Assembly (NCBI GenBank): GCA_021234155.1
Contig: JAJEKV010000101.1
Span: forward strand, 3,577,748 to 3,641,747
Direction of reading: 5' to 3'
DNA: 64,000 bases
From: Isoetes taiwanensis
Lineage: Eukaryota > Streptophyta > Lycopodiopsida > Isoetales > Isoetaceae
Below are positions 23,641 to 36,989 of this stretch, piece by piece; the first letter of the stretch is position 1, and each line of letters opens with the position of its first letter. A model generated the notes under the pieces. The model had not been told where the DNA came from, did no database searches, and saw nothing but the letters and a program-made list of their open reading frames with translations. The translations under genes were made by a program, and so were the position numbers.

Positions 23641-24320
23641 TTAGAGATGGTTGTTTACAAGAATTTGCAAACCTTTAAAAGCGTGTACTTACTCTTTAAG
23701 ATGTGCATTTCAATTGAATATTTCAACGCTACAATTTATACCCTTTCTATGATCTGTTTCTTTGCCAATGCATTTTTGTAAGGAACATTGGCCAAAGTTC
23801 CATCTATGTTTGCCCGGACAAGTCTTACCATCCAGCATGCAAGCATCAGAATGCATGCCCGATAACATAACCAGAAGCAGTGTGGACCTAGTTGAAGAAA
23901 ATTGATCAAAGCAATGTTTTCCAAGCTTCAAATTCATATATTTCTTGCGGTCAACAAACTAGAGACATCCAACCAATGCTATTGGGTTACAAGACTTGTT
24001 AGTGACAAGTTTATTTTGTTACTTTGAACAATTTCGAGGCCCATCTTCCACCTTCAATTTTGAAGGCCACTTTATCTTACTTGATTAGAGATGATTGTTT
24101 ACAAGAATTTGCAAACCTTTAAAAGCATAAATGTGCATTTCAATTTAATATTCAAGACTACAATTTATACCTTTTCTATGATCTCTTTCTTTGCCAATGC
24201 ATTTTTGTAAGCAACATTGGCCAAAGTTCCATCTATGTTTGCCCGGACAAGTCTTACCATCCAGCCAAAGCGATGTTTTTCAAGCTCCAAATTCATATAT
24301 TTCTTGCAGTCAGCAAAGTA
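23640..24320. repeat. R1 repeat pair after beta copy 2
   Basis: A full copy to about 24075, then a shortened copy ending near 24320. Here the pair is not followed by BiP but by a beta-like segment and the inverted duplication. Confidence 0.75.
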
Positions 24321-24382
24321 ATGACAGCTTGTGCCACTGCCTGGAGTTATCATAAGGAAGATCGAAAATAATGCAAGTGGCA

Positions 24383-24958
24383 AGGTGAGGAGGGCAAGAC
24401 CGAACCTAGAGACTTCTAGAAGGATGAAGCGTTGTATTTAGACCTCTAAAGCAAGGGAATCAACATAGAAATGACCGATTATTTGGGTTATTTTCGTTGC
24501 CGAAATTAGCTGTGGCAAATCCGACCACCAAGCCACGCACTGCAAAAGAGGAGAAGACGTGGAAAACTTAAGAAAGAACAAGTCCTAACCAACTTTTTCA
24601 AGTAAATCTAAGGCGTCCAAAAAAAATTTCAAGTAAATCTTGGATCACGCCCTAAAACTTTGGACGACCCAGATTTACTTGAAATTTTTTTTGGACGCCT
24701 TAGATTTACTTGAAAAAGTTGGTTAGGACTTGTTCTTTCTTAAGTTTTCCATGTCTTCTCCTCTTTTGCAGTGCGTGGCTTGGTGGTCGGATTTGCCACA
24801 GCTAATTTCGGCAACGAAAATAACCCAAATAATCGGTCATTTCTATGTTGATTCCCTTGCTTTAGAGGTCTAAATACAACGCTTCATCCTTCTAGAAGTC
24901 TCTAGGTTCGGTCTTGCCCTCCTCACCTGGGTCGTCCAAAGTTTTAGGGCGTGATCCA
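24383..24958. repeat. Near-perfect inverted duplication (L-X-L'-X')
   Basis: Arm L at 24383-24640 (258 bp) is repeated inverted at 24671-24928 with one mismatch seen (gacgtgg versus gacatgg). The 30-base loop X (24641-24670) is itself repeated inverted immediately after the second arm (24929-24958). Other array copies show the uninterrupted order L then X', so an inverted copy of L-X' has been inserted at the L/X' junction. A transcript through it could form a 258-bp hairpin. Confidence 0.95.
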
Positions 24959-25219
24959 TGACACACGAGATAACATTATAATATATAAGATGAGTGGAGA
25001 TATTTACAGTAGTGACAAACAGATTCATATAGAGTATGTAGGTAACACAGAGTACATTTGCCATCATTAACACCAACAAGAAGCAGTTGAACCGACTTGT
25101 TGAAATCAATTTTGAAGGCCACTGTATCTTACTTGGCATCTAGGCATTTTTGGAACTTGAATGAGAAACCCTTTCTGCAAAATATAACTAACAACGGCAC
25201 GCCTCCTGCTTGTCTTATG
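24959..25219. repeat. Array spacer after the inverted duplication
   Basis: Continuation of the beta-type sequence (aacattataatata, cagattcatatagag, aacaccaacaagaagca) that elsewhere links the small open frame to R1. No gene. Confidence 0.6.
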
Positions 25220-25670
25220 ATTAGAGATGGTTGTTTACAAGAATTTGCAAACCTTTAAAAGCGTGTACTTACTCTTTAAGATGTGCATTTCTATTTAATA
25301 TTTCAAGACTACAATTTATACCCTTTCTGTGCTCTGTTTCTTTGCCAATGCATTTTTATAAGCAACATTGGCCAAAGTTCCATCTATATTTGCACGGACA
25401 AGTCTTACCATCCAGCATGCAAGCATCAGAATGCATGCCCGATAAAAAATAGCCGATATGAAGAAAATTGATCAAAGCAATGTTTTCCAAGCTCCAAATT
25501 CATATATTTCTTGCGCAACAACAAAGAAGAGGCATCCAACCAATGCTATTGGCTACAAGACTTGTTAGTGACAAGTTTATTTTGTTACTTTGGACAATTT
25601 TGAGGTCCATCTTCCCCCTTCACTCATTACCACTTCTTCTTTTCTTTTGTTTGATGCAAGCAAAGTGTTG
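25220..25670. repeat. R1 repeat before the second BiP stub
   Basis: Nearly full-length copy closest to the one at 11030-11480. Both lack the cagaagcagtgtgg stretch and share the cttttgtttgatgcaag variant. Confidence 0.75.
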
Positions 25671-25819
25671 TAAATGCATGTCGAACATGCTGGATAAATT
25701 TTTATAAAAAGTGTGCAAAATGTTTAGAAGTTATTAGAAAAGTTGGAAGCTAAGAAAAGTGGTGTGAACAAACTAGATAATAAGCATAAGCTAATATACA
25801 TCTCAGATTACTATTTCCA

Positions 25820-25893
25820 TATCTCCGGCTATTTGTGTCATTACTCGTGACCATGAATTTTGAATGTCTCAAGATATTTACAGCTCAGAGTGA
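25820..25893 (-). pseudogene. BiP 3' stub, array module 2
   Basis: Same truncation as at 11600-11680: the stop codon complement lies at 25878-25880, followed by the AGTGAAAGTGA run instead of BiP. Confidence 0.75.
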
Positions 25894-25894
25894 A

Positions 25895-26515
25895 AGTGAC
25901 AGTAAAAGTGAAAGTGATACTTAGATAGTAAAAGTGATTGATAGCTTTGCTCTTTCATTTAGCTATGTTAGCAAGAGCATATGAAGGATCAATGTAAGCA
26001 AATAAGTCTAATGAAGTTTACATAATCTCAAATTGTCCACATTATTCAAAATGTTTACATTATTCAAGCTTAGTGGTTTCTGCTGGACATTCTTTGCAAT
26101 ATTTAGGATACCTAGAAAGAGCATGCGAAGATAAAAGTGAGAAAGATAAATTGCAAGATTTCTTGAATCGTTTGTGTTTTGCAGATGATAAAACTCACCT
26201 AACTTAGCATGCACCTTAAAAAAAGGCTTGCTTTTCTTCTAAATGAACCACTTGCACAATACTGAAGTAGAAGAGAGAAAATTAAAAGCAAGCTACAATG
26301 AAGGCATAGTCAATGCTGCATTTACGTGCAAAAAAGTAAAAGAATTTATGATGACATGCCAATTCTCTCATCAATAGAAGAACCTGATGATAGACTTTAA
26401 CCAATGAAGACATGCAAAGATTAGAAAGCATATAGAAGACTTTAACCAAAGAATACATTTATAAAGCATATAGTTATGGACTTCAACTGCCTTTTTAAGA
26501 AGAACTCGCAGAACT
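25895..26515. repeat. Epsilon block, copy 2
   Basis: Duplicate of 11690-12290. It has a small local rearrangement near 26390-26460, where the tagactttaacca segment is repeated. Confidence 0.75.
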
Positions 26516-27715
26516 AAAACTCAGAAATTGCAATTTCCTTGCTAGTCCAACATTGTAAAAGTACCAAAGTACAAAATAATCGGAGCACACACATTGACTA
26601 TATTTAAGAAAAAGAGAGAGAGATAGAATAGAAGATAATAAAACATAAATAATAAGGCACAACGTCATGTGCATCCCATGGCCAAAACGCTATAACATGC
26701 AGATTCCAACAAAGCTCCATTTGTCATTAAATTTTTTATCATATACAACAGAGGTAAAAGCAACGATAAAAGCAGTCTTTTAGGGGGTCCATCCTCCCAA
26801 ATGAAGAGAACTTGGCTTGGTTTGGCATCATATTAGAAGCAAAGAAATCTCTTTGCCATGTGCATGTGAATAAGAGCATATGTTTCTGTATCTAAACTAT
26901 ATAATTCTTTACTCGTGGGTCTTCATTCCAATCCAATCATGCAGACATCATAATAAACAATGACAGCTTTTGTGCCAATGCTTGGAGTTATCATAAAGAA
27001 GATCGAAAATAATGCGAGTGGCAAGGTGAGGGGGACAGGAACAAACCTAGAGACATCTAGGAGGATGGAGCGCTAGATTTGGACCTCTGGAGCAAGGGAA
27101 TCAACACAGAAATGACAGATTATTTGGGTTATTTTTGTTGTCTAAATTAGATGTAGCAAATCCAACCACCAAGCCACGCACTGCAAAAGAGAAGAAGACT
27201 TCATAGGATATAAAGAAGCTTGCTTTGTGAAGATGCTTTCTAAAGTAACTCACGAATTTTACAAATTTGTGAAACTGGAAAACGGCTTCCTTCCGCACCC
27301 TATTTCCACAACTGCTCCATTGCTACCCTGTCATATCCTGCCAATGGCAGCCGTAGCAGCCTTAAAACGTGGAAAACTTAAGAAAGAAAAGTACCGACCA
27401 ATTTTTTCAAGTAAATCTAAGCCATCAGAAAAAATTTCAAGTAAATCTGTGCCGTCCAAAGTTTTAGGGCGTGATCCATGACACAGGAGTTAACATTATA
27501 ATATAAAGATGAGTGGAGATGTTAACAATAGTGACAAACAGATTCATATAGAGTATCTATCAGACTACGTTTGCCATCATTAACACCAACAAGAAGCACT
27601 TGAATCGACTTGTTGAAATCAATTTTGAAGGCCACTGTCTAGGCACTTTTAGAACTTGAATGAGAAACCCTTTCTGCAAAATACAACTAACAATGGCACG
27701 TCTCCTGCTTGTCTT
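26515..27715. repeat. Beta block, copy 3
   Basis: Closest to beta copy 1, sharing the cttcattccaatccaatcatgc and ataataaacaatgac variants. The small open frame is at 27227-27481. Confidence 0.75.
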
Positions 27716-28145
27716 ATGATTATAGATGGTTGTTTACAAGAATTTGCAAACCTTTAAAAGCGTGTACTTACTCTTTAAGATGTGCATTTCAATTGAATAT
27801 TTCAAGACTACAATTTATACCCTTTCTATGATCTGTTTCTTTGCCAATGCATTTTTGTAAGGAACATTGGCCAAAGTTCCATCTATGTTTGCCCGGACAA
27901 GTCTTACCATCCAGCATGCAAGCAGCAGAATGTATGCCCGATAACATAACCAGGAGCAGTGTGGACTTAGTTGAAGAAAATTGATCAAAGCAATGTTTTC
28001 CAAGCTTCAAATTCATATATTTCTTGCGGTCAACAAACTAGAGACATCCAACCAATGCTATTGGGTTGCAAGACTTGTTAGTGACAAGTTTATTTTGTTA
28101 CTTTGGACAATTTCAACATCCATCTTCCACCTTCATTCATTACCA
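27715..28145. repeat. R1 repeat in front of BiP copy B
   Basis: A single hybrid copy. The left part matches the full-length form at 13500, and the right part (caatttcaacatcc) matches the shortened form at 14400. This looks like an exchange between the two R1 copies that precede BiP copy A. Confidence 0.75.
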
Positions 28146-28371
28146 CTTCTTCTTTTCTTTTGTTTCATGCAAGCAAAGTCTTGTAAATGCATAAATTTTT
28201 ATAGAAAGTGTACAAAATTTTAAAAGTTATTAGAAAAGTTGAAAGCTAAGACAAGTGGTGTGAAAACCAGATAATAAGCATAAGCTAATATACATCTCAG
28301 ATTACTATTTCCATATCTACAAGTATTTGTGTCATTACTCGCGACCATGAATTTTGAATGTCTCAAGATAT

Positions 28372-30379
28372 TTACAGCTCGGAGTGATCTTCGTCCTCTT
28401 CCTCTGAGGCATGAGCACCAGTCTTTTGATAAACCTTGGTTATTATGGGATTGCAAACATCCTCAATCTCCTTCAGTTTCTCTTCGAAATCCTCCCCTTC
28501 AGCACTTTGGTTATCGTCCAACCACTCCAAGATTTCCTTCAATTCAACTTCAATCTTTTCTTTGTCATCAGAATCTAGCTTATCCGCTAGCTTGTCCTTG
28601 TCACCAATTGAACTCTTCATGTTGTACACATATGTCTCCAATCTATTCACGGCATCAATCTTTTCCTTCACCTTCTTATCTTGCTCTCTGCATATTCCTC
28701 GGCCTCCTTGATCATTCTATCAACCTCATCGAAGATAAACGATCTTTTTTGTCAGTGATAATGATGATCTTCTACGCCTTAGGGGACGCCTTATCCTCTG
28801 CCTTCACTTTTAGAATTCCATCCGCATCTACTTCAAAAGTAATTTCAATCGAGGAATACCTCTTGAGCTGGGGCAATAAAGCTCAAATCAAATTTTCCAA
28901 GTTCAGACAATCTTTTGTCAAGCTTCTTTCTCCTTCAAAGACACGAGCAGAACCCGCGGTTGTTTGCTTATCCCGATAGGTGCTAAACACTTGGGATTTT
29001 TAGTTGGAATCGTAGTACCCCTGGGAATGAGCTTTGTCATCACTCCACCAACAGTTTCAATGCCAAGGGTCAAAGGAGTGGCATCAAGGATGAGTGCATC
29101 TTTAGTCTCTTCGCCGCCTTCCCCACTTAGAATGCCTCCTTGAACTCTTTGCACCATAGGCTATTTGACCTCATCGGGATTGACTCCCTTGCTAGGCTCC
29201 TTGCCCTCAAAGTAGTCCTTCAACAATTCTTTGTATCTTTGGGGACAGTACTTCCTCCAACAAGAACGATTTCATCAATCTGCGACTTCTTAAGGCCAGC
29301 ATCATTCATGGCCTTCCTAACAGGGCCCAATGTCTTCTTGAACAAGTCATTGTTAAGCTCCTCAAACCTTGCTCTGGTAAGTGGTTCGAGGAGAAATCAA
29401 CACCATCAAAAAGACTCTCAACCTCAATTCTAACTTGGTGCTGGTTTCTTGAGTGCCCTCTTTGCACGCTTTCGCCTCATGACGGAGTTTCCCAATAGCC
29501 CACCGCTATCCTTGCTAATGTCCTTGTTGTACTTCTTCTTGATGAGTTTAATGAAGTGCTCCATAATTACGTGGTCAAAATCCTCTCGCCAAGATGAGTA
29601 TCACCACTTGTGGCTAAAACTTCAAATACTCCATTATCAATTGTTAAGATCTTCGACATCAAAGGTACCACCACCAAGGTCAAACACAAGTATGTTCTTC
29701 TCGTTTCCCTTCTCATTAAGTCCATAAGCCAATCTTTGCTGCGGTTGGCTCATTCGTAACACGAGCCCGCGTTAAGTCCAAAGAATGATACCAAAGCATC
29801 TTTTGTGGCTTTGTCTCGTGCATCATTGAAATAAGTGGGACGTTGATAACAAAGATTTTTTACGACCTTTCCTAAGAATGCCTCGGCAGTTTCCTTCATT
29901 TTTATCAAAATCATAGCGCTAATCTCCTCTGGGCTGAAAAGCTTAACTTCGCCATCCTTGATCTTAACTTGTATATAAGGTTTCCCATCTTTGTTGATGA
30001 TCTTGTAGGGCAATAGTTTCATATCATTTTGGACTTCTTTGTCGTCAAACTTCCTTCCAATCAAACGTTTAGGGTCAAAAATTGTCCTTTTCGGGGTTAG
30101 AAGCAGCTTGGTTCTTGGCTGCCTCTCAATAAGCCCTTCAGAATCTGTGAAGGCTACCCATGATGGTGTGATTCGATTTCCCTGGTCATTGGCTATGATT
30201 TCTACATGCCCATCTTTGTTATAAACACCCACACAAGAATATGTTGTTCCCAGATCAATACCAATTCTGTATCTAATTTGGGAGCTTCTTCTGCGCTTTG
30301 CTGCTACAGATACAACCCAAATTGTAAGCAAAACCAAGCATAGACCTAATCTGCTAACATGAGCTACTTCCCTCGACAT
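28372..30379 (-). pseudogene. BiP: BiP copy B (ER HSP70), intronless, frame-disrupted
   Basis: The gene is 2008 bp. The N-terminal frame is open for 209 codons (29750-30379) and shows a clear signal peptide, [18 protein letters not shown] followed by TIWVVSVA, then [14 protein letters not shown] with the expected leucine, [17 protein letters not shown] and [15 protein letters not shown]. The middle is broken near 29400-29480 and 29740-29830. The lid is open over 28372-28671, from [19 protein letters not shown] to DEDHSEL. The Ala-Gly pair of KDAGII reads through an inserted TT (GCTTTGG for GCTGG), one of several copy-specific changes at CTG/CAG. Confidence 0.88.
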
Positions 30380-33300
30380 TCTCTACTGCCTCTGCTTCTC
30401 TCAACACTCTCTTCTGCTTCTGCTTCTCACCACTCTGCTTCTTTTAAACAAGCAAGGAAAAGGGCAAAGGAAATGAAAAAAACATAAAAGGGAAAAGGGA
30501 AAAAAAAGGCAAGCATTATTTTTTTCTTCTTGATGAGTTCTTATTGAACCTAATTCTTTTGCTGGCCGATCTTGGCACGAAATGGAAGAGTATGGTGATT
30601 TTATGCATAAATACTATATGCCCCTTTAAATTCGTTTTGTTGCATGTAATAGCAGCATGTGGAGGATTGACAGCATGTTATTAAAATTGGTTGCATATGC
30701 TGTGCATTACTATATGGGCGAAGAAACCATCCTTTGTAAGGTATCCAGGGTTTTGCATCAAATTGAGATGCCCCTAAGCTAGCATATTTAATCTAGTATT
30801 TCAACTGTTTGACGATACACGTTCTAAAGGGAAAATGCTGCTAAGCTAATGCATATTCTAGAGCTTGCCTGCATGTTATTTAAAGTGATCACTTTACTAA
30901 TTTGTGCAATGTGATTTTGCTTGAAATAATCTTTAGAGTTCCATCCAGGGTAATACTCTTGGAATGTTCACATCCGCACTTTCTTTTTTATGCAGGCCCG
31001 TGATCCTTGTGGTTTTGCAGGCCCTAGGAATCGAAGGAGACGTGCTGCCAGGACTTGCATATTTTGGAGCTTATCTCATGTTATTTAAGGTGATGGTTTG
31101 CAGTTGTGTTTAGGGAAATTGAATGATTTGCTAATTATTGTGACTAGTTATTGCCGGGCTCATTTCCTCCCGTGGCCATGCATGTGTTTTTGGGCTAGAC
31201 CGTAGTTATCAATGATCTTGTAAGAAGAAAGCCATCAATAACTCCACTTTTCAATTCATGGCTTGCTTCAATTGCAAGTCCTGCTCATTGCTAGATAAAT
31301 AGTATTCAGAAGAGAATATGATGATCCCAGGGTTCCTTAAGCTACCTTAGACTATTTGAACTGGATAATTATGGTCTGTTAAGGCTTTATTAGTACCAAG
31401 GGTGCAAAGGCAGTACTTCAATTTATTGGTTTTTCTACGAGCTTGAAAATTTTGTAGAATGCAAGGATGTGAGCTTTTTTTTGAAGAGACCTTTCAGTCA
31501 AGGTCATTCTTGGTTATTCTCAAATGTGAGAATGGGGAGGATCTAGAGAAAGGCATCTCTCTGCCATGTTCAAGCAGCAATCATGACATTCAAATGCTAA
31601 TCGTGTAAATCCAGATGCTAATCCCATTGCAGCAAATCCATATTCATTCTGCACATGTCATTGCAGTTTATTTAGCAACAGAAGAAATTTACAGACGTCT
31701 CCAACATCATTAGAATAAGGAGGTTTGAAGATCATCCTATGGAGTTTAATTGTTGCTGGTGCTGCAGCAGTGACTAACATTAGACTTATGTATTACTTAC
31801 AGCAATTGGGTGAATAATAACATGATATACAGTGAAGGTATGATCGGAAAACCTTTATTCGGTGAGAGTGGCTTTGCATGCAGGGGCAATGAATTTCCAT
31901 GGGTTGACGACCTTTTATTTGTTGAAGAATGCCTATGCATGTAGGCAATAAATTTTGTTCATACTATGGCCACTTCTCATCTTGCCCCTTTAAGGGGTAA
32001 TATTTTCACGCAACATCCTATTACCTTGAGACTTTGTTCTCAAGAGCCCACTGGAGCTATGGCCATGCAATTCCACCACTGTCAAACCTGGAGGCACCCA
32101 TTGCAAACTCTCATAGCATGGAGGTTTTTCTTGAATGGACAAAGAGAGCTTGAGCTATAAAGGCCTTTCAGCTTCATCTCACAGAGGTTTCAATGGTATT
32201 AAAGGCATTTGCAGACTATGTTCATAGTGTTATTGGCACACAAAGGCAGTTCACTATTATCTATGACTAGAAGGAAGCAAAAATTAGGACACGCTCATAT
32301 TCACTTTACTGCTCGGATATAAAAGCAGCAGGACTGTGAACTAGCCAACGAACATGATGCAAGAAAGATGAAAATCCATACTATCATGCCTTTAAGCTGA
32401 CATCCTGGAACTTGGCCAATGCTTTGCCATTTTAATTTGCAGATATGAAAAACCAGGACTGTGAAGGAGATAACGAACATGATGCAAGAAAGGTGAAAAT
32501 CCATGCTATCATGCTCACGTCATGGAACTTGGGCCAACACTTTTCTATCTTAATCTGCACAACGTTACATCATGCCCCAAAGATTTAGGTTGTTTTCCTA
32601 CTAACTGCAAATTCCTCTTCAAATTCCTCTCTATGTGTTTTCCTCCAGCAGATATTGCAATATAATTGAGGATTATTTGAAAGCCTTGAGTTTGTTTTGG
32701 CATGGTTGTGTTATACCAGCTTGCAATGGCTACCAAGCTAAGCTACTTCATGTGCTTAGTTGTAGTTTACATCGGTTGCGTATAGAGTTTTGCGAATTAT
32801 ATAGAGATGTAACAAGCTTGGACGGAATTTTGTTGCAGGTATTTTCTTTAAAATAAATAGTCTCTTAGATAGCAACAGACTCCGATGTTCTTAGAAATTG
32901 AATGTTAATGCCAAATGGAAGCTTCAAATGATTGAAGCGGTTGATGTCGTTGGGCTTTTATTATTTCAAAAGGTAAGGATTTATATGTTTGTAGTTTAGT
33001 TTGCTCTAGATTATACTAGCATATGCTGGGTCTGCATTGGTTTAAATGGAAATGGAAGTTTTTTCGTGACTCCACAAGCTTGCAAAAGTGAATCAGCTTG
33101 CACTGCAGCAGTTCTGAATTATTCTGGAGGCTAGAGTGATAGAGACATGAGGCATGTTGCCTAGGTATCAGAGCTCTGGTTAGATGATTCAGTTATGTAT
33201 TCTAGATCTGCACGGAAGGATTGTTAGAGCCATTACATGTTTGTTCTATTGGCTGTCTGTGTTCCAAATTTTGGTATTTTAAACAAAGAATAGTTATCCA

Positions 33301-35500
33301 CGGCATTGAATTTCGGTCAGCTATGTCTAATGCACATAATATAATCCTCCTTTGTTTGAACTCATAGGGCATGCACATATTTTTTCTCTCAGAAATTCAC
33401 ATGGCTTGTCATGACACAAGGATTGATTTCTGGATATGGGCAGCATGCATAAGATAGAACTGTAGTTGCAGAACTCAAGCAAAGATAGAGCAGACGATGT
33501 TATTGACGGTAAGAGGTAAATTAATTTATAGCTTAGATGTCAATACAGATTGCATGCTTGATAAATTGATGCATAAGATTTGGAATGTCAAACAAGCGTT
33601 GCTTATACAGCTCAAAATTCTTCTTCATGCCCTGTTTACTTCTTGCTCAGTTTTTTCAATTTTCTATTCACTTTTTTGCTCCTATGAGGATCATCTGCAC
33701 GTTCTCCAACAACACATTGAAACGACCTGTCAGAGTTGTCACCTGAAATGAAAATATAAATTACTTAGCAAACTGATCAATAGAGCCAAAAATTCCGGCA
33801 GAAGTGGGCATTAAGATGGAATGCCTAGTATGCCTTTGGCTCTTTTTCTAAATAGGCAAGTATTTGTTATCTACTTCAACCATATCATATTATTTTGCAA
33901 GTTCCCGTGTTGGAATACATTCCATGACTCTTCCAAGTTTAGGCATTTTGCCTTATTTAATGCTAAATCCTTGAGGACCACTGGACAATGGATGCAATCC
34001 TATTGCAGTTCCCAAATCCTTTTCCATAACTAGGTAATGCAACATATTATGTTCCAGTTTGTAAATATGCACAAGGCATTTCCTAATGATTGCGTTAAGG
34101 ATTGAAATTTCAAGTTGCAACAAATCAAGGTCAACAAGCTAAAATGATTTGGAAAACATTTAAGGATAATAAGTTTTGGGTATTGTGACGTTGGCATCTT
34201 TGTGTCCACTTTGTTTGAATTATGTCCGTTCAAGACACACACTTTTGTAAATTCATTTTGATGCTAGGAGACCGCATGAAATAATAATGCAAAAACAAAC
34301 GTAGACAGCTTGCGCTAACATCATTTAGGCTCTATGCAATGCCAAGTGTGCCATGTCATTGACTCTATTATGAAGCCTAGAGAGTCTTCGAAACCATGAT
34401 TGCTGGAAGAATATTATGTAAACATGAGATATAGGTTAGGATATGTGTAGGCAATAGTTTTGAGAAAATTGTTACGAAGAATGTCTCTACATACTAAAGG
34501 ATGTTACTTATATTATCATTCTAAGCTCCTGTACAGTAGCAGTTGCACTGGGACAAGGGAAACAAATCCACACGATTGCATGATTAAGGTCACGGATGCA
34601 AAATCATTATGAATTATTAGTTGGTTATTATGATCATGTCTTCGTGCTTAATGCATCTTTTTAAATTAGCAACATTTCACTTAAAAGTTGAGGTTGCCAC
34701 TTTTAAATTACAAATGCATGAACACCATTCTTCATTGCGCTTTTACACTCAATTGCCCTCTACACCGACCATAAGCACCAAAAGTGGCATAATTCAAGTA
34801 AGAACTAGAAATTAAATAATGGCTTCCTAGAAAATAATCAATAGAGACGAAATAGTTCTCACATATAGGCATCCCCATCTTCATCATCCCCCATCCCCCC
34901 CAAAAAAAAAAAAAAAAAAAAAACAAAAGGAGAGAAAAGAAAAAGAAAAAAGACGCATCTCTAGCATGCATGCATCTAACCTCGTCACCACATCCATAAC
35001 ACAGTAATCATCTTAAACCTTAATCAATTTTATGATTCTAGAGATGCTTTTCCAAACTCCACATTTAGTGAAGCAAAAGAGAGAGTCAATTACAAATCTA
35101 TGAACAGCATTCATGATTCCAACATTACACCAACCCCGCTGCTGCTAGAAGCTTGACAAAAAAACAATGCAACGATGCCCATGCTCACACAACAAAAATT
35201 GGATACCACCGCAATGTTACCCTCCCCCCCCCCCTCCAAATCAAATCGGCAATGACCGCCTCCGTTTGCACTTGGATGCACACGGTTCTCGCGCACATTC
35301 CATCCGGCCCAGCCAGCGAGCTCTCTTTTTTCCGCCCGTGAGGCTTTTTAGGCGTTGAGGCCCCATTGCCATAGTGTAAGCGAGGTTAAGTTGCTCGGCC
35401 CCTTTGGGCACGTAAAAAACTTTAATCAGTGACTACATGCAGACATAAAGCATATATATGGTCTTCAACCTGCCTTTTAAGAAGCTAATCGGAGAACTAA
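30380..35500. repeat. Gamma block, copy B
   Basis: Homologous to 16674-22490 with point differences and short indels. It lacks about 700 bp of the LINE fragment (join at about 34750) and about 20 bp near 34375. A poly(A)-like tract lies at 34902-34923. No gene recognised. Confidence 0.8.
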
Positions 35501-35514
35501 TACCTTGGTGGAAC

Positions 35515-36660
35515 TCAGAAATTGCAATTTCCTTGCTAGTCCGACACTGTAAAAGTACCAAAGTACAAAATAATTGGAGCACACACATTGACCATATTTG
35601 AGAGAGAGAGAGAGAGAGATGGAACAGAAGATAATGAAGCATAAATAGTGAGGCACAACGTGATGTGCATCCCATGGCCAAAACGCTACAACATGCAGAT
35701 TCCAACAGAGCTCCATTTGTCATTAACTCTATTATCATATATAACTGAGGTAAAAGCAAAGACAAAAGCAGATTTTTAGGGGCTCCATCCTCCCAAATGT
35801 AAGAGCCATAGGCTTGATTTGGCGTCATATTAGAAGCAAAGAAATCTCTTGGGCCTTCATTCCAATCCAATCATGCAGACATCATAATAAACAATAATGA
35901 CAGCTATTGTGCCAATGCCTGGAGTTGTCATAAAGAAGATCAAAAATAATGTGGCAAGGTGAGGGGGACAGGATCAAACCTAGAGACATCTAGGAGGATG
36001 GAGCGCTAGATTTGGACCTCTGAAGCAAGGGAATCAACACAGAAATGTCCGATTATTTGGGTTATTTTCGTTGTCTAAATTAGCTATAGCAAATCCAACC
36101 ACCAAGCCACGCATTGCAAAAGAGAAGAAAACTTCATAGGATATAAAGAAGCTTGCTTTGTGAAGATGCTTTCTAAAGTAACTCACGAACTTTACAAATT
36201 TGTGAAACTGGAAAACGGCTTCCTTCCGCACCCTATTTCCACAACTGCTCCATTGCTACCCTGTCATATCCTGCCAATGGCGGCTGTAGCAGCCTTAAAA
36301 CGTGGAAAACTTAAGAAAGAAAAGTACCGACCAACTTTTTCAAGTAAATCTAAGGCATCAAAAAAATTTTCAAGTAAATCTGGGCCGTCCAAAGTTTTAG
36401 GGCGTGATCCATGACACAGGAGTTAACATTATAATATAAAGATAAGTGGAGATGTTAACAACAGTGACAAACAGATTCATATAGAGTATCTATCAGACTA
36501 CGTTTGCCATCATTAACACCAACAAGAAGCACTTGAATCGACTTGTTGAAATCAATTTTGAAGCCCACTATATTTTACTTGACATCTAGGCACTTTTGGA
36601 ACTTGAATGAGAACTTTCTGCAAAATACAACTAACAATGGCACGTCTCCTGCTTGTCTTA
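35515..36660. repeat. Beta block, copy 4
   Basis: Closest to beta copy 2. The small open frame is at 36160-36414 and a longer GA microsatellite at about 35598-35619. Confidence 0.75.
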
Positions 36661-36989
36661 TGATTAGAGATGGTTGTTTACAAGAATTTGCAAATGTTTA
36701 AAAGCATGTACTTACTCTTTAAGATGTGCATTTCAATTGAATATTTCAACACTACAATTTATACCCTTTCCATGATTTGTTTCTTTGCCAATGCATTTTT
36801 GTAAGGAACATTGGCCAAAGTTCCATCTATGTTTGCCCGGACAAGTCTTACCATCCAGCATGCAAGCATCAGAATGCATGCCCGATAACATAACCAGAAG
36901 CAGTGTGGACCTAGTTGAAGAAAATTGATCAAAGCAATGTTTTCCAAGCTTCAAATTCATATATTTCTAGCGGTCAACAAACTAGAGAC
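36660..36989. repeat. R1 repeat interrupted by a LINE insertion
   Basis: R1 sequence runs to actagagac and stops at the T-rich tract of the inserted LINE. The missing continuation (atccaaccaatgc) is present in the intact copies. Confidence 0.8.

Noticed and set aside
23710-23937. 75-codon minus-strand frame (LDGKTCPGKHRWNFGQC-like) repeated in R1
   Set aside because: Its repetition follows from R1 duplication. The alternative frame (ANIDGTLANV) stays open in the shortened R1 copies and is the better candidate.
28329-28979. Long plus-strand open frame (216 codons) over BiP copy B, and similar frames over copies A and C
   Set aside because: It is the antisense shadow of the BiP C-terminal coding sequence; the minus-strand reading is unmistakably HSP70.
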